Of a DNA stretch of 64,000 bases, positions 26,025-34,410 are shown piece after piece. Source of the DNA: Bacteroidia bacterium. GTDB lineage: Bacteria > Bacteroidota > Bacteroidia > Bacteroidales > Paludibacteraceae. Position numbers and translations under genes: made by a program. The number at the start of each line of letters is the position of its first letter. The first letter of the stretch is position 1. The DNA lies in contig JAGKVE010000003.1 of the NCBI GenBank assembly GCA_021152555.1, forward strand, positions 1 through 64,000, given 5' to 3'. The notes beneath the pieces were generated by a model. It was not told the DNA's origin. It did no database searches and saw only the letters and a program-made list of their open reading frames with translations.

Positions 26025-26856
26025 ATGGCGTAAACATATAGTCTTCTTTTTGCTCCTCGGCGCAAGCATGGTTTGCGCACAGCCGCATTATATCTCTGTC
26101 GGTCTGAGAGGTGGGGCAGGTACGTTCCTCGCGAAAGGAGATGTCAAGACAAGTTGGCAGCCTAACGCATGGGTGGATGCTAACTATTCCTATCTCTGGC
26201 AGGTCAAAGACTATCAGTTGGGGATAACAACAGGACTGGATTTCGGGTACTTGAGCGGTGCTTATTCCGCTTCGCATACCGATCAGTTCACCAATATCGA
26301 TTACCTCGGCCAGACTATTGTCTATACCAATACCGTCGGCTCTATCTATGAGCATACGCAAGGCTTCGCAATGGAGATTCCCGCGCTGTTCGCGCTCCAT
26401 TATAAGGGCTTGATTTTCCATGTGGGACTCAAACTGCAAGTACCCCTTTGGTATCAGTATCGCCAGACCATGCGCGACCTCAGCATCAGTGCTTATTACG
26501 CCGATTATGACGTACCTGTTCAAAACGAACTCGTTACCGGCGAGCTGCCGCAGGATGAGTTCGTCCAGACGGGCAAACGTGATATGGCGGACGTCAGCCT
26601 GTTGCTGAGCACGGATATAGGCTATGAGTGGCAGGTCGCGGACCGTGACTGGATTGCTTTGCAGGCTTGGTTCGACGGCTCGCCGTACGGCCATACTGCC
26701 GGCAATGCTACGCAGCACATCATCGATGTCGCGCCGATTACTACAACACCGCCTGCGCAAGTCACCGTCAATACCGCCGTCGGCTCTCTCACCTCCCGTC
26801 TCAACTACCTCGCCTGCGGAATCAGACTGGCGTACCGTTTCTCCGTCCCCCACTAA
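26014..26856 (+). CDS. Outer-membrane beta-barrel protein
   Basis: A 280-residue protein with a signal peptide (KHIVFFLLLGASMVCAQ) and a run of amphipathic strands typical of an eight-stranded outer-membrane barrel (YISVGLRGGAGTF at the start, GIRLAYRFSVPH at the end). I choose ATG 26014, which overlaps the previous gene by 11 bases and leads straight into the signal peptide; an upstream ATG at 25963 would add an unlikely extension. Its place at the end of the operon suggests a partner or outer-membrane anchor for the secreted proteins; specific function unknown. Confidence 0.75.
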   Translation: MQGKWRKHIVFFLLLGASMVCAQPHYISVGLRGGAGTFLAKGDVKTSWQPNAWVDANYSYLWQVKDYQLGITTGLDFGYLSGAYSASHTDQFTNIDYLGQTIVYTNTVGSIYEHTQGFAMEIPALFALHYKGLIFHVGLKLQVPLWYQYRQTMRDLSISAYYADYDVPVQNELVTGELPQDEFVQTGKRDMADVSLLLSTDIGYEWQVADRDWIALQAWFDGSPYGHTAGNATQHIIDVAPITTTPPAQVTVNTAVGSLTSRLNYLACGIRLAYRFSVPH

Positions 26857-27024
26857 TCCGGAATTCTGGTATTCTGGAAATTCAGAAATCTGGTGATTCT
26901 GTATTCTGTACCAATACTCCGGAAATACATCAATATACCGATCTGCCAACGCCTGTCGGACCAACGCCGTTCATATTCAAGGCGCTCCTCGCAGCGGTCT
27001 ATGGCGTCTTCCGTTATTGGCGCA

Positions 27025-28974
27025 TTACCACCGCTTGCCGCGCAAAAGACCGCCAACAAGTGAAATAATCATGTAGAAAGGATAAACAATCTCCAACAGC
27101 AGAGCGATGAAGATATGGGTGATGGGAGATTGGTGATTGGAGATTGGTGACTGCTCCCTCATTTGCCGCCGGCGGATGAGGGAGTATTCTATCGGAAACT
27201 TGATGAGTATAACCAACGGGCAAAGCAGCTGAAGCATATTGGCGGCAGCCACCAATGCGCCGCAACGGATAATATCCTTGTCCGTATATTTGGGCGCCTT
27301 GCCTGCCCATCGCATACGCTGGCGCCATAATGCCCGCCACGTAGGAGCGGGACGCACTATAGCCGTATAGTCCGGTTCGTCAATCACGCCGACCGTATAA
27401 CCGCGGCGTTTGACGGCTTCCATCAGAAACATATCATCGCCGCTCGGAATCTCAGGATGCAGCTCCCCCTCGCATTCCAGCCATACCTCTCTCCGGATAA
27501 TCAGGTTCGCTCCCGAACACATTACCGCCCTGCCGGCTTTCGCCGTGCGCATGGTCAGTTCCTGTATGGCGGCATATTCGGCAATCTGGAGAAGAGAGCC
27601 TACCCCGTCCCTCCCTGCAGGGAGGGAGGACTCCATCATGAGTGGAAGAATATAGAGGTCGGCTGAGTGTTCCTTCCCGTTAGGGAAGGTTAGGTTAGGC
27701 TTTTTTGCAGCCGGCGGCCAAACAACATCGTCATCGTGCAGCCAGACGTATTCCGTTTGGGCGGCACGGATGAGTTTGGATAAGGCATGCTTCTTGCCCA
27801 GATTGTCATCATTTATGCCCTTTCGGGGGGTAATATGGGAAACAGACCCATCTATGACGTCCGTAATGGTAACGAGATGGGAACGTAAATGACCGCTGAT
27901 TGACTGCCATTGTTCCACAAACTGAGGGTAGCTCTTGGAGACGCATTGTTGTTCGTCAATAGAGACCGGAAAATCCGCTGCCATCAGCGCCATCGCCATG
28001 CGGTGGTCGTTGCGCACTTCGTGGAGGCGGACCGCCTCTATGCGGTCGGATTCCTTGAAACGCAGGCGGTCGGTGCCCGTGGCATTGAGTTCAATCGATA
28101 ATTTTTCGCACGTAAGTGCCACTGCCGGATATAAATCCGGGCAGTTCGAAAAATCGATTGAGACCGCGTTGCTGTATGACTGCGTTGCTGCAAGACCGCT
28201 TCGCTGCAAGACCGCTTCGCTGTAAGACCTAATTACTGCGCCTTCTTCTACAAACTCCGTCTTTACACCAAAATATCCGGCATAGATGTCGGCAACGATG
28301 CGGTCGCCTTGCAGACTATCGGGTCGGAGCCCCTCCAGCAGCAATTCGCCGCCGTGGATAGCTACGTACTCATACCAGAACGCTGCAGAAGACCAATCGG
28401 CTTCCAGCAGACCGGCTATGCCTGTAGGACCGCGTTGCTGTAAGACCGTTTCACTGTAAGACTGCTCGCGAAGCTCGCTGTAAGATTCCCTCATGCGGCG
28501 GGAGAGAGTGATATAGGGCGATTCATTTTCAGCGACGGGAATGTTTTCGCCATGGAGGATGCGGGCGGAGGTAGTCTGGGTAGTCGGTTTACCGTCCCGC
28601 TCCAGCAGTCGCGGGTCGCCGGTAAGCGTGATGGGTGCGCCGGGATAGCATTCGGCAATGTGGATCTGGAGAAAACGGAGAGCGGTGCCGCAGTTTTTGA
28701 GGTTAAGAGAAAGGGCCTCACCCCCTCCCTCCCCTGAAGGGAAGGGGGAAATACGTTTGTCGGGAGTGCCGAAAGTGTCTCTTATTTGTTGTAAGGCATC
28801 ATGAAGAACGATGATATCGTCCGGCATATCCGCAGAGACCCTCATGAGAGGGTCCCCGTGGATAGCCTGCAACAACAGTATTCTGTTGGCTATGGATTTT
28901 GATATAGGAAGAGATATCTCCAAATCACAATTTATAATGTACAATTCACAAAGGGCCTGAAAAGTTCGGTACAA
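27025..28974 (-). CDS. aroA: EPSP synthase fused to a truncated family 2 glycosyltransferase
   Basis: A 649-residue open frame. The first 370 residues are 3-phosphoshikimate 1-carboxyvinyltransferase, the sixth step of chorismate synthesis (LPISKSIANRILLLQA, NCGTALRFL, ADWSSAAFWYE, RFKESDRIEAV, NDHRMAMALM, CVSKSYPQF). The rest is a glycosyltransferase 2 fragment (WLHDDDV, SGDDMFL, RQRMRWAG and C-terminal membrane segments) without its N-terminal nucleotide-binding strands. The block that normally follows LTG..R in EPSP synthase is poorly recognisable, and several repeats are inserted in frame. No ATG precedes the conserved start; TTG 28974, 28944 or 28923 are possible. It may be a decaying gene. 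Confidence 0.65.
   Translation of the reverse strand: MYRTFQALCELYIINCDLEISLPISKSIANRILLLQAIHGDPLMRVSADMPDDIIVLHDALQQIRDTFGTPDKRISPFPSGEGGGEALSLNLKNCGTALRFLQIHIAECYPGAPITLTGDPRLLERDGKPTTQTTSARILHGENIPVAENESPYITLSRRMRESYSELREQSYSETVLQQRGPTGIAGLLEADWSSAAFWYEYVAIHGGELLLEGLRPDSLQGDRIVADIYAGYFGVKTEFVEEGAVIRSYSEAVLQRSGLAATQSYSNAVSIDFSNCPDLYPAVALTCEKLSIELNATGTDRLRFKESDRIEAVRLHEVRNDHRMAMALMAADFPVSIDEQQCVSKSYPQFVEQWQSISGHLRSHLVTITDVIDGSVSHITPRKGINDDNLGKKHALSKLIRAAQTEYVWLHDDDVVWPPAAKKPNLTFPNGKEHSADLYILPLMMESSLPAGRDGVGSLLQIAEYAAIQELTMRTAKAGRAVMCSGANLIIRREVWLECEGELHPEIPSGDDMFLMEAVKRRGYTVGVIDEPDYTAIVRPAPTWRALWRQRMRWAGKAPKYTDKDIIRCGALVAAANMLQLLCPLVILIKFPIEYSLIRRRQMREQSPISNHQSPITHIFIALLLEIVYPFYMIISLVGGLLRGKRW
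27120..27154. repeat. In-frame heptad repeats in the glycosyltransferase part
   Basis: Five 7-bp units of the AGATTGG/TGATTGG type inside the coding sequence; on the minus strand they encode QSPISNHQSPIT between two membrane segments. Confidence 0.75.
27608..27689. repeat. GGGAAGG-type palindromes inside the glycosyltransferase part
   Basis: A perfect 20-bp palindrome built on CCCTCCCTGCAGGGAGGG (27608-27627) and CCTTCCC/GGGAAGG around GTTA (27672-27689). Both are translated, as SSLPAGRDG and LTFPNGKEH. Confidence 0.8.
28160..28229. repeat. 16-bp repeats inside aroA, array 1
   Basis: Units CTGTATGACTGCGTTG (28172), CTGCAAGACCGCTTCG (28188 and 28204) and a partial CTGTAAGACC (28220). They encode SYSEAVLQR-type peptide repeats in the EPSP synthase. 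Confidence 0.85.
28422..28487. repeat. 16-bp repeats inside aroA, array 2
   Basis: CTGTAGGACCGCGTTG (28422), CTGTAAGACCGTTTCA (28438), CTGTAAGACTGCTCGC (28454) and a partial copy at 28478. Same family as the array at 28160; encodes SYSELREQSYSETVLQQ. Confidence 0.85.
28720..28751. repeat. GGGAAGG-type palindrome inside aroA
   Basis: CCCCCTCCCT pairs with AGGGAAGGGGG around CCCCTGA. Translated on the minus strand as ISPFPSGEGGGEAL between two conserved EPSP synthase segments. Confidence 0.65.
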
Positions 28975-29003
28975 GGTTTTAAAATCCGTACGGACTTTTT
29001 AAC
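28959..29003 (-). terminator. Hairpin between the M49 peptidase gene and aroA
   Basis: AAAAGTTCGGTAC and GTACGGACTTTTT face each other across about 18 bases. Read on the minus strand this lies just after the M49 gene and ends in a T run, consistent with a terminator, with imperfect pairing. Confidence 0.45.
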
Positions 29004-29038
29004 TTTGTATAAAACTCACCAGGGCGCTTTGTTAATTG

Positions 29039-31117
29039 TTAATTGATGTCCGGCAGCGGACTGTAGTCGCGGCTGTAGCGGAGATTCTGGTCCACAAAAC
29101 TCTCGGTAAAACTGATTTTTACGTCAGTGATGTTGCCTTCGGCATCATGTACTGCCGTATAAACAGGATTGACGAAACCTTTGTACGGCGCGAGGTTGAG
29201 TTTCTTGTAGCGTGCCAGAATCTCTTTGTGCAGTTCGGGATTAACCTTCACGGCGTACTTCTCCACCATCTCTTTAGCCGCCTCATAATCGCCTTCGGAA
29301 GTGATGCGCTGTATTTCTGCAAGTAGTTCGCCATACAGTCTGCGCAGCCCCTCGTAATCATTGATTTTGAAGTAGTGTTTTACCTCGCAAGGCACGTCAT
29401 GGCTGTTTTTTCCTTTGGCTTCAAGCTTATCAATAATCTCCACCTCTCTGTTCGTTGCATGGTCATAAATCCATCCTGCGATGAGCTGTCGGTTGCGCAT
29501 ATGCGCCTCTTCAATGTCCTTCCCCGGCTCGATACGCACGAGTTGGGTCATCAGGCCGTTCATCATCTGCTGGTAATAGCCGGCTTTATACGCCTCATTA
29601 TCAGGCATCAGGCCTAACTCCACCAGTTTCGGGTCCGCCAGATAATACATGGCAAAGAGGTCAGCGCGCGCTTCCTCAATCGTAGAGCCGTGTTCCTTGA
29701 GCGCGTCCTTGGTCACGCCGGGCATGAGTTTGCCTGAGCCATGGCCGACGCACTCGTGCAAATCCGTATGCAGGTCGCCGCAAACGGAACCGTATTTCTC
29801 ATACAATGCGCGGGTCTCATCGTCAATCATGAATTCTTCATTGAAGCCGTTCCCCTTTGCCGCTTCGTTGTAGGCGTGTACGATATTGTCAATGGTCACG
29901 GATTTGGAGCCGTACTCTTTGCGCACCCAGTTGGCGTTGGGCAGGTTGATGCCGATAGGCGTAGAGGGATAACAAGCACCGGCAAGAACAGCAGCTGTGA
30001 TCACTTTGGCAGAGACACCTTTGACCTCTTCTTTCTTGTATTTTTGGTCAGTGGTCGAGTGGTCCTCAAACCACTGCGCATTCGCCGATATAATCTGCGT
30101 GCGTTTGGTAGCCGCAAGGTCCTTGAAGTTGACCATCGACTCCCATGTGCCGGTAATGCCGAGCGGGTCGGAGTAGGTCTCCGTGAACCCGTTGACGTAA
30201 TCGACACGGCTGTCCAAATCGCGCACCCACGCGATACAATATTCATTGAATGTCTTGAGATCGCCGGTCTCGTTGAATGCAATCATCTTCTCGATGACCA
30301 GTTTCTGTTGGTCGTTCTCGGCATATTTGAGTGCTTCGCGGAGCCAGTAAACGATATGCTCCAACGCCTCGCCGTACAGCCCTCCTACCTTATAGACGCG
30401 CTCTACTAATTGAGAATTGAGAATTGAGAATTGAGAATTATCTGCTTTAACCAATTGCGAGTTCAGGCCAATCCAGAGAGGCTCTGCGCTATTGTCCTTG
30501 TGTGCCGCATACCATTCTTCCGCCTCCGCCTGTGTCACACCCTCGCCGTAGTAGTTGCCGGCAGAGTTGAGCACGAGATCCACGCCGTCCTGCTGTGTCG
30601 TGCGCTTGGGCATAACCGCCGGGTCGAACATGACGGGCAGAATAGCAGGGTCATACTTCACTCCTGCTTCTTCACAAGCGGCAACGAACCATTCCTGACT
30701 GAAGTCGGGAAGGAACTTGTCTTCGCTGTAATGATGGTGAATGCCGTTGGAGAACCATACGCGTTTGAGGTAACGCTCGAAGAGTAGGAACTCTTCATCG
30801 GTGATTGGTAATTGGTCATTGGTGATTTTTTCGTACAAAGCCTCGCAAGTACGGCGGATGCGGAGGTTGTAGCGACCGTTCTGGTCATAGAAAATGTCGC
30901 GTCCCCAAAGCGCCGCTTCACTCAGACAATAAACGAGTTGCTTTTGCTGCAAACTCAGCGAATCGAACTCCGGCACATCGTACCGGAGAATCTCTAAATC
31001 ATAAAACTTATCCACGTTGTATTGGAAAGAAGATTCTTGTTTACTACACGCCGTAAACAAGAGTGACAACGCCGCAAAGGACATGGCCACTGCGTTAAAC
31101 ATGTTCTTTTTCATCAT
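29039..31117 (-). CDS. Dipeptidyl-peptidase III-like lipoprotein (peptidase M49)
   Basis: A zinc metallopeptidase of about 692 residues. The N-terminus is a lipoprotein signal with lipobox LLFTACSK, so the enzyme is probably anchored to a membrane outside the cytoplasm. The M49 zinc motif is HECVGHGSGKL and the second motif is EEARAD. Known M49 enzymes release dipeptides from peptide N-termini. I choose ATG 31117 (31114 is also possible) because an upstream TTG at 31141 lies within the promoter -7 box. Two short loops (KITNDQLPITDEE and NSQFSILNSQLVE) come from in-frame 7-bp repeats. It stands divergent from the galK remnant. Confidence 0.92.
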   Translation of the reverse strand: MMKKNMFNAVAMSFAALSLLFTACSKQESSFQYNVDKFYDLEILRYDVPEFDSLSLQQKQLVYCLSEAALWGRDIFYDQNGRYNLRIRRTCEALYEKITNDQLPITDEEFLLFERYLKRVWFSNGIHHHYSEDKFLPDFSQEWFVAACEEAGVKYDPAILPVMFDPAVMPKRTTQQDGVDLVLNSAGNYYGEGVTQAEAEEWYAAHKDNSAEPLWIGLNSQLVKADNSQFSILNSQLVERVYKVGGLYGEALEHIVYWLREALKYAENDQQKLVIEKMIAFNETGDLKTFNEYCIAWVRDLDSRVDYVNGFTETYSDPLGITGTWESMVNFKDLAATKRTQIISANAQWFEDHSTTDQKYKKEEVKGVSAKVITAAVLAGACYPSTPIGINLPNANWVRKEYGSKSVTIDNIVHAYNEAAKGNGFNEEFMIDDETRALYEKYGSVCGDLHTDLHECVGHGSGKLMPGVTKDALKEHGSTIEEARADLFAMYYLADPKLVELGLMPDNEAYKAGYYQQMMNGLMTQLVRIEPGKDIEEAHMRNRQLIAGWIYDHATNREVEIIDKLEAKGKNSHDVPCEVKHYFKINDYEGLRRLYGELLAEIQRITSEGDYEAAKEMVEKYAVKVNPELHKEILARYKKLNLAPYKGFVNPVYTAVHDAEGNITDVKISFTESFVDQNLRYSRDYSPLPDIN
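30408..30440. repeat. In-frame AATTGAG heptads in the M49 gene
   Basis: Four perfect copies of AATTGAG followed by AATTA, translated on the minus strand as NSQFSILNSQLV. Confidence 0.85.
30801..30828. repeat. In-frame GTNATTG heptads in the M49 gene
   Basis: GTGATTG, GTAATTG, GTCATTG, GTGATTT in tandem, translated on the minus strand as ITNDQLPIT. Confidence 0.85.
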
Positions 31118-31138
31118 TTCTTGTTTATAAACCGAGTG

Positions 31139-31170
31139 CAAAGGTACGATTAATTTTTGATATATGCAAG
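31139..31170 (-). promoter_or_regulatory. Promoter of the M49 peptidase gene
   Basis: Minus strand: CTTG at 31170-31167, a 20-base spacer and TACCTTTG at 31146-31139. It lies back to back with the galK promoter; the two upstream boxes are 17 bases apart. Confidence 0.85.
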
Positions 31171-31187
31171 TAAAAAGTATATATTTT

Positions 31188-31218
31188 CTTGCGCATGTAA
31201 AAAAAAGTTGTATCTTTG
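31188..31218 (+). promoter_or_regulatory. Promoter of the galK remnant
   Basis: CTTG at 31188-31191, a 19-base A-rich spacer and TATCTTTG at 31211-31218, still intact although the gene behind it is deleted internally. Confidence 0.8.
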
Positions 31219-31245
31219 CAGTCGATTTTGAAAAAAATCGATACT

Positions 31246-31524
31246 ATGGACAAACAACAAATTATCTCAGTCTTCAAGGAGAAATTCGGAGCGGAGGAAG
31301 GTGTTGTGTACGCCTCTCCAGGCCGTATCAATCTGATAGGGGAACATACGGACTATAACGGCGGTTTTGTGTTCCATGGTACTGTGCAGCAGGGAATTAT
31401 GGCAGTTATCTATCCTAATAATACAAATCAAATCCGCGCAATATCGGCGTTCGGGGAGCGATACGGTCATAAGCCTGTCATCATAGATGTGGTCATTGGC
31501 GAGGGCAGCAGGAGAGTTGGATAA
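31246..31524 (+). pseudogene. galK: Internally deleted galactokinase remnant
   Basis: A 92-residue open frame. Residues 1 to about 67 match the N-terminus of galactokinase, including the substrate-binding signature PGRINLIGEHTDYNGGFVF. The last 22 or so (FGERYGHKP then DVVIGEGSRRV) match its extreme C-terminus. Galactokinases have about 380 residues, so roughly 290 codons, including the GHMP ATP-binding loop, have been lost without breaking the frame. It cannot be a galactokinase. The promoter is intact, so a small protein may still be made. A collapsed assembly is the alternative explanation. Confidence 0.8.
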
Positions 31525-31587
31525 CAAGCATCTCAGCCCCGGCGGAAAGAGCAAGGCGGTATGAAAACGAAAAAAAATGGCGTAAAA

Positions 31588-31619
31588 TTTGCGTACGTCA
31601 TTTTTTTTTGTTACCTTTG
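31588..31619 (+). promoter_or_regulatory. ddl promoter
   Basis: TTTG at 31588-31591, a 20-base spacer with a T tract after GTACGTCA, and TACCTTTG at 31612-31619. Confidence 0.85.
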
Positions 31620-31644
31620 CAGCCGATTTTAAATTAGGTATAAA

Positions 31645-32643
31645 ATGAAACGTTCGATAGCCATTATCTGCGGCGGAGACAGCAGCGAACACGAAGTGTC
31701 ATTGCGTTCGGCGGCAGGCATCTATTCATTCATTGACAAAGCGCGTTACGACGCGACAATTGTAGTGTTTGACGGGAAAGATTGGAAGACCGAAGACGGT
31801 TGCCCGATCGACAAGAATGATTTTTCTTTTACGCGCGAGGGCGCGAAGTACACGTTTGATTTTGCGTACATTACGATTCATGGCACGCCGGGTGAGAACG
31901 GAATCCTGCAGGGCTATTTGGATATGATTGGTCTTCCGTATTCCTGTTGCGGTGTGCTGGCTGCCGCCCTGACATTCAACAAATACGCCTGCAATCATTA
32001 TTTGAGTTATTTCGGTTTCCATATTGCAAAGAGCATGATGCTCCGTGCCGGTCAGAAATGGCCGAATGCAGAGAATATAGCGGATACGTTAGGTCTGCCG
32101 TGTTTCATCAAGAGCAACGTGGGCGGCTCAAGTTTCGGCTGTACGAAAGTGAAGAGTGTAGAGGATGTTCATCCTGCGATAGAGCGTGCTTTCAAAGAAG
32201 GCAATGAGGTAATCTGCGAGTCGTACATGAAGGGGACAGAGGTGACATGCGGCGTGTATAAGACAAAAGACAAAGCGGTTGCATTCCCGATTACCGAGGT
32301 GGTGACGAAGAATGAGTTCTTCGACTATGATGCCAAATATCGCGGTCAGGTGGATGAGATTACCCCCGCCCGTATTCCGAACGCTTTGCGTGATAAGATC
32401 CAGGCCGAGACCCTTCGTATCTATGATATCCTTGGGGCGCAAGGTATTATACGCGTCGATTGGATTATTACCTATGACGAACAGGGTAACGTAGCCGGTG
32501 ACGGCCAGATCAACCTTTTGGAGGTTAATACGACGCCGGGCATGACTCCTACAAGTTTCATCCCGCAGCAAGTGCGCGCAGCAGGATTGGAGATGAAAGA
32601 CGTGCTGACGGACATTATAGAGGACCATTTCGTTGAAAAATAA
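31645..32643 (+). CDS. ddl: D-alanine--D-alanine ligase
   Basis: A 332-residue ATP-grasp ligase that makes the D-Ala-D-Ala dipeptide for peptidoglycan. It has the N-terminal GGDSSEHEVSLRSA motif, the ATP-binding loop FIKSNVGGSSFGCTKV, and the C-terminal INLLEVNTTPGMTPTSFIP segment with the metal-binding Glu and Asn. Length is normal. The prenyl synthase gene follows 18 bases downstream, so the two are probably co-transcribed. Confidence 0.96.
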   Translation: MKRSIAIICGGDSSEHEVSLRSAAGIYSFIDKARYDATIVVFDGKDWKTEDGCPIDKNDFSFTREGAKYTFDFAYITIHGTPGENGILQGYLDMIGLPYSCCGVLAAALTFNKYACNHYLSYFGFHIAKSMMLRAGQKWPNAENIADTLGLPCFIKSNVGGSSFGCTKVKSVEDVHPAIERAFKEGNEVICESYMKGTEVTCGVYKTKDKAVAFPITEVVTKNEFFDYDAKYRGQVDEITPARIPNALRDKIQAETLRIYDILGAQGIIRVDWIITYDEQGNVAGDGQINLLEVNTTPGMTPTSFIPQQVRAAGLEMKDVLTDIIEDHFVEK

Positions 32644-32661
32644 AAACTGAGAATTTGATTT

Positions 32662-33648
32662 ATGACAGATATAAACAAGGTGATAGAGAGTCTGGACTGG
32701 CAGCGTGAGCCGTACGGACTATACGAACCGATAGCGTACACACTGGCATCCGGCGGGAAACGTATCCGCCCGACACTCGCCCTGACCGCGGCGGAGGTGA
32801 TAGTGAACGGAGGTTTGATAAACGGTTCCGCCATTGACGACGTGCTGCCTGCCGCACTGGCATTGGAGGTCTTTCATAACTTTACATTGCTTCACGATGA
32901 TGTGATGGACCGCGCGGAAGTGCGTCGCGGCCGTCCAACGGTTCACGTCAAATGGAATGACAACACCGCCATTCTCTCGGGCGACCAGATGTTGATAGAA
33001 GCCTACAAACTATTAGCGCAAATACCGGGCGACAAAGTACAAAGGACATTGATGATGTTCAATGAGATGGCAACAGGTATCTGCGAGGGGCAGCAATTAG
33101 ACATGGAGTTCGAGCATATGAGCCATGTGGGCATAGACGACTACATGCGTATGATTGAGAAAAAAACCTCTGTGCTTCTGGCGTACGCGATGAAAATCGG
33201 CGGATATATAGCAGGTGCCACTCCTGCCCAGCAAGAGGCGCTATACGAATACGGTCTGCATATCGGTCTGGCCTTTCAGATACAAGATGATATTTTAGAT
33301 GTATATGGTGACCCGAAGACATTCGGAAAGGCCATAGGCGGAGATATATGCTGTAACAAAAAGACCTTCCTGCTCCTTACCGCAATGGAGAACGCCGACC
33401 CGGAGAGCAAGGCGGAATTGCTTCAGTGGATGATGCAGGATGTGCAAAACGACGAAGCGCAGGGCTCCAAGGAGAAAATAGAAGGCGTGACAACTATCTA
33501 TGACCGGTTAGGCGTCCGCGCCATCGGCGAAACAGTGATAGAAGAGCATACGTCCATTGCATTGTCACAGTTAGACAAACTGCCTCAGAACGATGCAACG
33601 ATGCGATTGAGAGAACTCGCAGAGAAACTTGTAACCAGAAAATCATAA
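32662..33648 (+). CDS. Polyprenyl diphosphate synthase
   Basis: A 328-residue trans-isoprenyl diphosphate synthase. The first aspartate-rich motif is LLHDDVMDRAEVRRGRPTVH and the second is FQIQDDILDVYGD, with GGKRIRP near the N-terminus. It could make farnesyl, geranylgeranyl or a longer chain; product length cannot be told safely from sequence alone. Likely in one transcript with ddl and the next gene. Confidence 0.92.
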   Translation: MTDINKVIESLDWQREPYGLYEPIAYTLASGGKRIRPTLALTAAEVIVNGGLINGSAIDDVLPAALALEVFHNFTLLHDDVMDRAEVRRGRPTVHVKWNDNTAILSGDQMLIEAYKLLAQIPGDKVQRTLMMFNEMATGICEGQQLDMEFEHMSHVGIDDYMRMIEKKTSVLLAYAMKIGGYIAGATPAQQEALYEYGLHIGLAFQIQDDILDVYGDPKTFGKAIGGDICCNKKTFLLLTAMENADPESKAELLQWMMQDVQNDEAQGSKEKIEGVTTIYDRLGVRAIGETVIEEHTSIALSQLDKLPQNDATMRLRELAEKLVTRKS

Positions 33649-33654
33649 ACAACC

Positions 33655-34410
33655 ATGCCGTACAGACGATTACCGAACACCGATCTTGCCCGTTTGCACG
33701 CATTGCAGAGCGCTATCCAGCAAGCTCAACAAGCGGATTATACCGAGCAGGTTATCCCGTACAAGACGCTGAGTGAAGCACAACGATTCCTTGTGCAGTT
33801 CGAGAACACGGTAATGCAGTCGAAAGACAACTACACCTCGACTGTAAACGCGAATAAACAGTACCGTCATATTGTCCAGAATGCGCGGATGTACATCTCG
33901 CATTTTATTCAGGTATTCAATCTTGCCGTTATCCGCGGCGAAATCAAAAAAGAGCAGAAACTGCTATACGGTCTCGACCCGCATCAGCATGTAGTACCCG
34001 ACTTGTCCACAGACGAGTACCTGTTGGAATGGGGCAAGAAAATCATTGAGGGCGAGCAGAAGCGAATGGCCAACGGCGGTTTCCCGATTTACAATCCCGC
34101 CATTAACAAAGTGAAAGTACACTATGACATTTTCTGCGAGCACCAACGCCAGCATGAGTTCCATGTCCAGAACACCGAGCGTGTCCATGGCGACCTGGAA
34201 CCCTTGCGCGTTCAAGCTGACGAGTTGATTCTGACGATATGGAATCTGGTAGAGAACTACTATAAAGATTTGCTGCCTTATGCGAAGATGATGAAATGCC
34301 AGCTGTACGGCGTTATCTACTATTACCGCAAAGGCGAAAGAAAACTCTCAGCCGAGAGCGACCGGGAGTTACAACGTATCCGTGACAGCCAACCGACTAT
34401 CCAATGGTGA
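33655..34410 (+). CDS. Conserved helical protein of unknown function
   Basis: A 251-residue, apparently cytoplasmic, all-helical protein without signal peptide. I recognise no domain. It has clusters of aromatic and charged residues (NARMYISHFIQVFNLAVIRG, EYLLEWGKKIIEGEQKRM, ILTIWNLVENYYKDLLPY). It follows the prenyl synthase gene by six bases and converges with the 5-FTHF cyclo-ligase gene, overlapping its end by 14 bases. Confidence 0.75.
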   Translation: MPYRRLPNTDLARLHALQSAIQQAQQADYTEQVIPYKTLSEAQRFLVQFENTVMQSKDNYTSTVNANKQYRHIVQNARMYISHFIQVFNLAVIRGEIKKEQKLLYGLDPHQHVVPDLSTDEYLLEWGKKIIEGEQKRMANGGFPIYNPAINKVKVHYDIFCEHQRQHEFHVQNTERVHGDLEPLRVQADELILTIWNLVENYYKDLLPYAKMMKCQLYGVIYYYRKGERKLSAESDRELQRIRDSQPTIQW

